Positions 56,228-64,000 of a DNA stretch of 64,000 nt are shown here, in pieces (position 1 is the stretch's first letter; each line of letters starts with the position of its first letter). The notes below the pieces were generated by a model. It worked only from the letters and a program-made list of their open reading frames with translations. It made no database searches and was not told where the DNA came from. The position numbers and the translations under genes were made by a program. The DNA comes from Geranomyces variabilis (Eukaryota > Chytridiomycota > Chytridiomycetes > Spizellomycetales > Powellomycetaceae): contig JADGJP010000004.1 of the NCBI GenBank assembly GCA_027603065.1, positions 848,180-912,179 of the forward strand, read 5' to 3'.

Positions 56228-57918
56228 CTACGCCAGCATGACTCCAAAGTTGATGAATCCGCCGCCGCTTTTCTCCTTCTTTGGCGATTTACTGTCAATG
56301 TCGCCGCCGCGCGGAGGTGCAGTGACGTTCGCTGGAACACCGGCATCGACGGAATATTTGCGATTGTAAGCGCTTCCGTTAATGTTTTGGGGACCAGAAA
56401 TGCCATAGTCGTGGAAACGGGGATCGAAGTAATCCGATGGGCCGACACCAGCGGCGAACTGGTTGTGTTCAGAAATATGTGCCGGAGACATTAGCGACGG
56501 AGTGGCGGGCTGTTGCGGTCGTCGAACTCCGCTGCCAGCACCGCCTGAACCGGCGGAATGGCCGGATCCTCTCGAAGCACGAGATGCACGATCAGCCTCG
56601 GCCGCGTGCAAGCTGCGATGTCTCGACCGCGACCGGTCGTCGCTGCGCTGGGTGGCACGCCTGCGTTCACGCCCGGCGCGCTCCTCCTCCTTCGCAGCAG
56701 CCAAGTCGTCAACACACGCTCGCAGCGCAGTGAGCCAGTCCATCAAGTCGGCCATATCTTTGCATTGCAGCTGCCATACAATATCGACCTTCGTTTTGGG
56801 TATCATAACACCGTCTCCAAGGTAGTCTTCACCGGTGACCTCGAGGACACCGACGCCCTTTTCTCCAACACGAACGCCAGTATTGCGCGTAATTTGAAGG
56901 AATGACGTGGCTTTTTGGTCAGGATCGTCAGAGTGGAAAACCCACAGTTTGTTGTTTGCCAAGCAGTAGAAGCGTTTCTTCCATGCTTTTTGAAACAGCC
57001 GGCCGGGCGCGTGCTTGGACATGTAACCGGTCTTTGCACCCGGGTAGCTGCTGAGTGTTCCGAGGGTTTTTTGCGATGTAAAAACCGAACTAAACGCGCC
57101 GGCTCCACCGCCGATGCCTCCACCGCCGCCGCCACCATGACTACCGAGACCGCTGGAGGAAATGCTTGGTGTGGGGATGAAGGAAGACGCTGCCGAGCTT
57201 CCTCTTCGGTGGCCCATGTAGGACGCCCGAGACGACGAGGAGCCCACAGAGATAACCGAGTGGCGGACGGTATCGGACAGAACGGAGCTTCGTGCAGAGG
57301 ACCGGGCGGGTCGGAGGAATCCGCCAGAGTTGCGGTCGTCGGACTGCCCAGGCATAGGTCGGGGCAGGTCGAAGGACCGTGGATTCCGGATATAAGCGGT
57401 GGGTGCGGGATCGGCAACAGATTGAGGCGGAGCCGAGCGTTGGTAATGCTGCTGGTGATGATGCTGGGACGGATCTGCGGGCCTACGGCGTGGCCAAAGA
57501 AAGAAATTAACTGCCATCCTCAAACAAAGCAAAGGACAGAAGTCGGGGTTTTTAGCGTGATTTACCTCTCCGTAGGTGAGACATCTGCAAAATCATTCAT
57601 GCAGTCTTCTAGATCCGCCAAGAGATTGTCGACGGTTCGCAATAGGGTCGAGTTTTTTTGCACGGCAATTCCGCGCGGAGGACTGGGACTGGCAGATGGA
57701 GTTTGGGGCAAGCTGGTTGTGGGCGGCGGGCCGGGAGGAGGTGGGAAAGAGGCTGCTCCGTCTCTCTCGCTATAGCCAGCGGCCATGCCGGCAGCGTTCG
57801 GTGGCAGCGGCGGCGGGTGGTTACGATTGCGAGCGGAGAACTGGGTATGATAATACTGCGAGGAGGAAGATGGCGTCGCACTTCTCGACCGCGGCGGAGG
57901 GACGGGTTGCATTGCCAT
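56228..57918 (-). CDS. PH-domain protein with disordered flanks
   Basis: Two exons (57566-57918 and 56228-57482) encode 535 residues. The 5' part is Pro/Ser-rich (MAMQPVPPPRSRSATPSSSSQYYHT) and ends STLLRTVDNLLADLEDCMNDF, a short coiled or helical motif. A PH domain follows at about 270-370: KTGYMSKHAPGRLFQKAWKKRFYCLANNKLWVFHSDDP and WQLQCKDMADLMDWLTALRACVDDL. The tail is RS-rich, then GGGFINFGVMLA. PH domains bind phosphoinositides or partners; the basic KAWKKRF patch is where lipid would dock. The acceptor could also be at 57526, which would add 14 residues. The gene is head-to-head with another PH gene. Confidence 0.8.
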
Positions 57919-59015
57919 TGATGAAGCTCGGTTTCTCGATGATGATGATTAGCGGTGGAGAGTCGAGCGCAATGGAAAGCCGAGGACAGGCAAACAGAAA
58001 GACATAGCGCTGGGGGGTGTTAGTGTTGTGTTGTGCGGCTGCGGGCCGCTCTGTCTGTCTAGTACAGTTTACCGCCGAACGCTTGTGCGCGCGAGCAGTT
58101 TTAGCCCGTCGCCCAACAGAGACTAATCAACACGCACAGCCACCACCCAACTCTCTGTTCATCCTCTCCGCCGCAACTGCCGGGCGCCGTCCTTCTGACC
58201 CGACCGCCCGCCCGCCCGCGCGAGCGGCGGCACCCCGAAAAACCAAATGCCCATTGATTGCCCTCCACCGGCTTTGACCTTTTCATGGGAGGCTCGCCGC
58301 GGGCGAGCGGGCCTGCTCCTTCCGTGTGGCGTCCCACCAAGTCAAAGACATACTGTACTAGTACACATTACACTCTCACGGAGGCGAGACCCCCCTGGTG
58401 GCCTGCCAAAATCGCCTCGCCCGCTTCCGTTGCCAAAAAGGAATCTTATCAATTTGGGGTGGGGGCCTCGGGCACAGGGGTCAAGACCTTGTGCTCTAGG
58501 CATTTGGGGAAAAAAAAATCAAACCGACAAAAAAATGACCTACCGCGGTGACCCTCGTACGCGGCAAACACAAGCTCGGACTGTAACACGGCACCAACAA
58601 CCGGGCCAAACCCTCTTGGTCGGCCAAGAGAGAGGGGTCTGAGGGGGGGACAGGCCACCCCGATTGTGCAGTGCAGCCATCGGCTTTCCGGCATGCTAAG
58701 CCATCAAGCGCCGGCCGGCACAACGCCCACTTTGTCTGCCTGGCGCTGGCGGGAGCAACAGGCAGCAGGCTAGCAGCCGTCCACGGTCGAGGGGCGGCTT
58801 TTTCGTGATTTGTCCCAACGATATCTCCCTCCTCCAACTCCACCCGGCTTTGTGTCTTATAATCGCCGGCATATTCCCTCACGCCGCCCTCCTCCTGCTC
58901 TCTTTTGTGTTAGTTTACAGTGAAATATATATAGGTCCTCATACCATCAGCTTGACCTCTCGATTCCCATATCTTCTCTTCCGCGCGCTTTGGTCCTGCC
59001 TACGTCCCGCTCAAA
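57919..59015. promoter_or_regulatory. Divergent spacer between two PH-domain genes
   Basis: About 1.1 kb with both promoters. It includes GC-rich blocks (about 58080-58260 and 58590-58720) and an A-rich run near 58510-58540. A TATATATA run lies at about 58925-58932, some 85 bp before the plus-strand start, and could be its TATA box. No conserved ORF is seen. Confidence 0.4.
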
Positions 59016-60667
59016 ATGCCTTCCCAGACGCACTACGGCGCGTCCGGCTCGCAGTCGGCCGACCACCATAACAACCCCTCTCAAAAGAGCCAAACTCTGG
59101 CGTCGGTTGACGCTCTCCTTGCCGAAATACAAAATGAAATCCAAAGGACAATGGAAGCGCCGCCACCTCACCCTTTCCGGCCGACGAGGCAACAGTCCAC
59201 AAGCAGCGCTGCGCTGCCACAAAGCAGGCAGCACCGCGACGTTGTTGCATCGCCAGAACCGCATTACTCTCCGCCACGAAGCGTTCTGTCAACGTATTCC
59301 TCTTCGTTGCACTCACACACTTCGCAGTCGGACTCTGCCGTACATATCTCTGAAGATCTCGGTACTCCCGCCCCGATCGCCCGCGCCGCCTCCGAACGCC
59401 GCGCACGGCCTGTCTCTCAGTACTCTTTGCATCCGGCTACTGTGGGCCCAGCCACGGCGGCGGCTACCCCACCGGTCATACTCTTTTCCGGATTTTTGCG
59501 CAAACAAACGACGACGAGCATCCCGGGCATCAACCCTCTCGCTTTCAAACCGCGCTTTCTTGTGCTGACCGACACCTTCCTTTACGTCTTTCGTTCTGGG
59601 AATCTTACGGAGCGCGCGGCCGAGGCAATGCCAATTACAATCGCAACTACCGCGGCTGTCGGTGCCGACGGACTGTGGGTGCTCGAGCTTGTTTCCAAAG
59701 TAACCGACACTGTCTCGACAAACACGGCAATGCGTAACTGGAAGCTGCAATGTTCAAGCCGTGACGAAATGGTGGAGTGGCTCTCAGTCCTCCGTTCCGC
59801 AATCGACCGCGCCAAAATTCTGGCCGTGACGAGCGGCAAGTCTGCTGCCGCTTACCCAAATTCCAACGCTGGAAAGGGGGTACAGCTTGATGTGCTCCTT
59901 GGTCTCGCTAAACCGTCAGCTGCCTCTTCCGCGGCTGGCAAAAACGGCTCGGTATCGTCGTCGTCATCGTCAGTGTCAGCCGCACCAAATAGCCGCGGTC
60001 CAGAGCTGATGGACACCATCCGAATGCTTGAAGACCTGGAGCTTGCACACTCCACCAGCTCGGCGGCGGTTGCGATCAAGGGCGAGCATGCTCCGCCGCC
60101 GTACACTGTAGAGCAGGACCTCTACCACCACAATTACGAGCAGTATGCACAACCGCATCAACCCATTGCACCGCCATTGTCTTCTCCGTCCGCGTTCCAC
60201 CACGACTACCATTACGAGGCTCAACAAAAGCACCAACGCCGTGAACAGTCCTCATCGTCCTCACGAGTGCACTCTCATCCCGTGCACCCTACGCAGCCAC
60301 CCCATCACGCACTCCACCCGTCCGCATCGCAACACGTTTCCCACCCCCCATTTGCGCACGGTCAGCAGCCTCATTTCCATATCGAAGAGAGCAGCATCGT
60401 CACCGAAGTAAAGACGGAGAAGCAGCTCAAAGAAGAAAAGAAGGCCGCCGCAAAGCTCGAAAAGGAACAGAAAGAGCAAGCTGAAAAGGAAAAGAAAAAA
60501 GAGAAACAAAAGAAGAAGCCGTACACGCAGCTCGGGGTTCACGGCGACACTATGCTGGTCTTGGGCAACAGTTTCACGTGAGTCGGCCCCTTGCCACACG
60601 TCCACTAAATCCGCGCGCGATCTTATTTGTTCTAATCCTTTCTTGTTTACGTAGGTATGGCGTTTAA
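59016..60667 (+). CDS. PH-domain protein with basic coiled tail
   Basis: Two exons, 59016-60577 and the tiny 60655-60667 (13 nt, encoding part of the last codons), encode 524 residues. The N-terminus SQTLASVDALLAEIQNEIQRTMEA echoes the VDNLLADLED motif of the divergent neighbour. A PH domain lies at about 150-270: LFSGFLRKQTTTSIPG, FKPRFLVLTDTFLYVFRSG, and WKLQCSSRDEMVEWLSVLRSAIDRA. A His/Gln/Pro-rich linker then leads to a lysine/glutamate helix (KQLKEEKKAAAKLEKEQKEQAEKEKKKEKQKKK cannot be a membrane segment and is likely a coiled coil). The two neighbours look like diverged paralogues. Confidence 0.78.
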
Positions 60668-61348
60668 GCCCTACACGGGAATGCCTTCGACATTTGGACA
60701 CTGGTTGCTGATGCCAGTAGTCATAGCCATGTCAGTTGTCTTCAAGATTAAGCCATAACATTTACCCAACCTCGCGCGCTACAACGCCAATGTATATCCA
60801 GTGCCCTCCATACATAGATTTTGCCCTGCATTTTTTTTTTGTTTATATTTTTGCGTACGAAACACTATTCTTCATTTTGATCATGATTCTCGACATTTAC
60901 ACGCTGGACCGGCAACGGCCTTTATGGTGGACGACCCCGTGGTGGCCCTTGCACGAGGCGAGCTTGAAACCAACAGGCCAAACTCTGTCTTTCCATGCCG
61001 GTCTAAACGTTTCTTCTGGCAACACTTGTTGAATGTTACCATCACAATTTGGATGCAGTGAAGTCTCAAAAAGAGAAGAAGGCCGTTAAAGCACTGAGCT
61101 GTCAGGAGAGAAAAGATCTTACTGTAACCCTCTGTCAATATAAAAGATGGCACGGGATGCATCCAGTTATGAATTAACTTCTTCCTCCTGAAAGGTACTT
61201 CCGTAAGAGGGTCACCTGGATATGATCCGTTAGCAACTGAACTACGGGTAATCTGGTGGGTAACCCCACGGCTAACGCCTTAAGTTAACCAATGAGTTGA
61301 AGTCAATGCATTATGTTGAGACTATTGTGCAACTGGCAATGACTCACG
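60668..61348. other. Spacer right of the PH gene
   Basis: About 680 bp. Open frames here (60736-61061) have no family match. The DNA is less GC-rich than the gene regions and leads into the repeat-rich right end. Confidence 0.35.
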
Positions 61349-61350
61349 TA

Positions 61351-61372
61351 CAGCCAGTGGACGAAAGTCGCC
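61351..61372 (+). mobile_element. Second copy of the TIR end (partial)
   Basis: After a TA at 61349-61350 the sequence CAGCCAGTGGACGAAAGTCG repeats the left end of the element at 18172 with one change in the first 20 bases. It runs on similarly for about 30 more bp (CCCCC, then CGGCCGCC). I found no matching right end within the next 250 bp. This is either a truncated copy or the left end of a longer, decayed relative. Confidence 0.6.
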
Positions 61373-62550
61373 CCCCGTCGGCCGCCTCGCGACAATAGTG
61401 CGGAGCAGCTGCATGCTCCGAGCCTCCCGTTGCCCTTCCCATGTCCCTTGTCGCGACGCGGACCACTTTGCCTTACACATCCGTCTATAACATCTCCACA
61501 GCCAGACATCGTCCCTATATATCTGCAGAGCGCCTTGTAGCCTACGATTCTGTGCATCTAATGCTCAAAAAATTTGTGGTTTAAAGGTTAAATGAATGTA
61601 GCAGATCAGTTTCTAGGTAGGGGATTGACAGGAACATTTTGATGTTGCGGAAGATGCTTGGGGCTTCAATCTAGCATCTGGTTGCTCTGCCATGAGCATT
61701 TTAACTGCCTGCATACAATGGGGCAAGCTCTCAATGAGGTTTTGCAGGTATTTAGGAGAAATGGACAGCCAGACTGTTGCGATGCACATTATCCTCCCCT
61801 TTTTTTTATCCCCTCCTGAAATGTCACCCATTTTTTTGGGACAGAAAATGTGCGTTCACAGCCTGTGTAAAAAACACTGTTTTTTCAAACCCACTTTTTT
61901 TGGGTCTCCATTTTTAGAGGAACTGAAATTAGGTCTTTGGCGTGTGCTAGTTTTTGAAGATAACATGAATATTTCACTTTTATGTTAAAGATACTTTTTT
62001 GAAGATAACACTATACAGTTAATTTAATGTTTGTATTTTTGGAGATAACTTTTTGCAGTTACCTTAACGTTAATGTTTATGGAAAGAAAAATTGTGGTTT
62101 CGTCAAAAGCTGGTTTTTTTTTTTAAGGGCTTAGCTGCAGGCTTGTTATTTTTGATGTCCATTTCACCGGAATCAACACTTATTTTCTATATAGTCTATT
62201 TGGCAGGTATTAGAGTATATTCACTATGTATATCCCAAATCAAGACATCAACTTGTCACTAAGCTCAGTTAGAACTTTGGCCAGGTATAGGTTCCAACAT
62301 CATCTTGTCAGCTGACCCAGTCGACTTTTGAGATACCTCCAAGAATCGTTCCGGATTGGTCCTGATGACCTCCCACATCTATTTCCTTCCAATCTCACTG
62401 ATTTTCAGCATCAACTCTGAGGGCTTTGCGTCCGGATTTAGCCTAGCGTTGAGCCAAATGGTTTTCAGATTCTGTCCCTCTCATTGCAGCAGATACAGTG
62501 CAAAAAACACCGTTGTAAAATGCCGCTCGATAGGGGCCCTTTTATAAAGT
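61373..62550. other. AT-rich, gene-poor island
   Basis: The sequence is visibly richer in A/T than the genes around it, with homopolymer T and A runs near 61800-62130. It contains relic frames on the minus strand: 61613-61831 (72 residues, starting MGDISGGDKKKG) and 62265-62444. No intact gene is seen. Confidence 0.5.
62265..62444 (-). pseudogene. Decayed ORF with one internal stop
   Basis: Sixty codons on the minus strand read RLNPDAKPSELMLKISEIGRK, a stop, then MWEVIRTNPERFLEVSQK and TGSADKMMLEPIPGQSSN before a final stop. The even composition and single internal stop suggest a relic of a real protein, perhaps a transposon protein, but I recognise no family. Confidence 0.35.
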
Positions 62551-63732
62551 GAAAAGCAGAGGAGTTGAACCTCCCTTGTCCTCGGGGCCGTCCCCTCTTA
62601 TGTGGAATAAAAACGGACGGCCCATACTGCATCTAGGATCACCTAGATATAGCAGTGCTGCGCGCAGCAACAGGCTTGCACAGCTGCGCAACAGGCGCAG
62701 CAACGGTACCCGGTACCCCCACAGTACACCCCCCTCAGGTTCGACTCTACAGGAGCCAAACCTTCTAGAGGCGCGGTACCGGCCCGGAAGGACGCCACAC
62801 AGGCGCCGCTCAAGCTACAGGCTCGTTCACCTACAGGGCGCCCCGTGGGCAGGCATTACCAGTGCCCGGGTTGCTTCAGGCGACCAAGCTTGAAGTCTTT
62901 TATAGGTTGCAGTGAGACCCTCACGCACGGCTCGACTACAGGTCGAGCCCCGTCGGCACAACGGGTGCCGAGGCTTTACGCGGCCAACCGCCTAGACTCA
63001 CTGGTCATCTTGGACCGATTGCCTAAGCCCTGGAGTTTGCGAGCAATGCTCAGCAGCCCTCCATCGCCCCACCTAACTCCGGACCTTGCGGCGGTCCCTC
63101 ACAGGCGACCGTCCTCTACGGGCCCTCCCCCACCGCAGGTACTCCTTGCGGTCCGGGGGCCCGTGGGCATCTGGGAGTCCTCCCTCATGGGATCCGCACG
63201 GATCCGCTTGGGGACTACCAGGCTTGATGCGTCACGTGCCGCAGCGGGTGGTTCCGGGCCGTGTCAAGGGGAGGCGTGTCGCTCCACGTGTGTTCCTGGA
63301 GGTGACGCTGCATTCCGTGCCGGACCCTTGTGCAAAACCCGAATGGCCGAGACGGGGCAGTGCTGTAGCTGTCCCGTCCGCAGGGCCATTGCTGCAGCGG
63401 GACGCGGCGCGTGGAATGGTGTGGCGTGGTACTTGCGACAGCTGTCCCTTTGTGGCGCGTGCTCCACTGCCACCCCAAGCTGGGAGTATTTAAGGCAGGC
63501 ACCCACCGCGATGCCCCCCTCTCTTCTTTACTCCCCTGCCTTCCTTGCGGTGGTCGTCACGGCGCAACCAAAGGTCACCCTGAAGGTGGCTGTTCACGTG
63601 GACGCCGGCACGGCGCTCGAAATGCGGCATGACGGAAAAATCATCACCGGCTTTGTCGGCACAACCTTCTGTGTAAAAATAAAAATCATTGCGGTCTCCC
63701 AGTATAAACTCATTTTTGCGCTGTATTTCTGT
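62551..63732. other. GC-rich repeat-like DNA, possible retrotransposon LTR/3' region
   Basis: About 1.2 kb, abruptly GC-rich next to the AT-rich island, downstream of the chromodomain ORF (minus strand). A 9-bp perfect hairpin (GGGCCGTCC/GGACGGCCC) sits at 62585-62623. On the minus strand a purine-rich run (about 63508-63525) could be a polypurine tract, followed by a TTAAATA that could be an LTR TATA box at about 63486-63492. LTR ends could not be fixed because the partner LTR lies outside the window. Confidence 0.35.
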
Positions 63733-63999
63733 CTACTTAATTTTTTGTGCTCGCGTACTACGGAGGGCGGGATGGCGCGGCCAACATGTCCTCTCCTTCT
63801 CCGGTAGTGCCCGCCACGCTGCCAAAACGTCCGTTCCAAGGAGTTCTTCCTCATCCCGCCAAGTACCGTCTGCCTCGGCGTAACTCAGCCACTTGAGGAA
63901 GTACTTGCGGCGGCCGCCTTTCATCTGTTGAGGATTAAGGGGAGCGGAAGCCACGCCCCGCGTGGCGACCGCAGGAAGGCTAGATTTAGGTTCACTACT
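63733..63999 (-). CDS. Chromodomain end of a Ty3/gypsy-type (chromovirus) polyprotein, partial
   Basis: The minus-strand frame is open from the right window edge to a stop at 63733, 88 residues. It contains MKGGRRKYFLKWLSYAEADGTWRDEEELLG, matching the chromodomain core (YLVKW.GY....TWEPEE.L). A domain of this kind sits at the C-terminus of the integrase of chromovirus retrotransposons and targets insertion to chromatin. The integrase catalytic core would lie to the right. A host chromodomain protein is the alternative; the position right at the C-terminus and the repeat-like surroundings favour the retrotransposon. Confidence 0.6.
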   Translation of the reverse strand, partial: SSEPKSSLPAVATRGVASAPLNPQQMKGGRRKYFLKWLSYAEADGTWRDEEELLGTDVLAAWRALPEKERTCWPRHPALRSTRAQKIK

Positions 64000-64000
64000 C

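Noticed and set aside
61692-61988. 98-codon plus-strand ORF in the AT-rich island
   Set aside because: Low-complexity Phe/Leu-rich translation from T-runs; no family resemblance.
62560-62585. tRNA-like B box (GGTTCAACTCC) on the minus strand
   Set aside because: No matching 5' half, A box or acceptor stem within 80 nt, so not a tRNA or a clear tRNA-derived SINE.
62845-63807. 320-codon plus-strand ORF opposite the chromodomain region
   Set aside because: It has no domain, is compositionally biased by the GC-rich DNA, and overlaps the more convincing chromodomain frame on the other strand.

Overview
The window is nuclear DNA of a fungus, very probably a zoosporic one such as a chytrid. Genes carry many short introns, mostly about 45-90 nt, with GT...CTAA(C/T)...AG signals. 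The gene set mixes core fungal genes (PGK1, ARG1, VID27, SPT7, COQ6, a UPF0658 Golgi protein) with genes that Dikarya usually lack: a methionine synthase reductase (B12-dependent methionine synthesis), a flagellar nexin-dynein regulatory complex subunit (DRC5/TCTE1), a guanylyl-cyclase-type cyclase end, a MICAL-like monooxygenase and a dynein-adaptor HOOK protein. The flagellar gene is the strongest pointer to a swimming-spore life cycle. I cannot name the species.

Layout. 0-3 kb: end of a class III nucleotide cyclase, a CYSTM protein and an orphan seven-TM protein. 3-12.6 kb: SYG1/XPR1 phosphate exporter, PGK1, methionine synthase reductase and argininosuccinate synthase in alternating orientations. 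12.9-17.4 kb: a full-length ABCB transporter. 17.4-19.5 kb: a mobile-DNA pocket with a 110-bp TIR element and a decayed Fanzor (eukaryotic TnpB) gene. 19.5-31 kb: a secreted repeat protein, VID27 with a probable box C/D snoRNA in its first intron, an atypical Rho GTPase, the MICAL-like enzyme, RPN13 and a UPF0658 protein. 31.5-42.8 kb: eIF2B-gamma, SPT7 (19 exons), a DUF1295 membrane protein, DRC5 and a low-complexity protein. 43.8-55.9 kb: HOOK, a Ser/Pro/Arg-rich protein, a cyclophilin, COQ6, an F-box/LRR-like protein, METTL25 and a SENP8-type deneddylase. 56-60.7 kb: two head-to-head PH-domain genes. 61-64 kb: repeat-rich DNA with another TIR copy, decayed ORFs and the chromodomain end of a retrotransposon entering from the right edge.

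Genes are tightly packed and often convergent (METTL25 and the SENP8 gene stop 15 bp apart) or divergent across short promoters (PGK1 and MTRR start 209 bp apart). There are no operons. Functional links are loose: methionine, arginine, ubiquinone and glycolytic metabolism; ubiquitin/NEDD8 turnover; transcription and translation initiation; cytoskeleton and flagellum.

Exon coordinates were derived by hand from splice signals, reading-frame continuity and resemblance to known families. For the multi-exon genes the exon lengths were checked to sum to whole codons. No database search was possible, so family names rest on recognised motifs.
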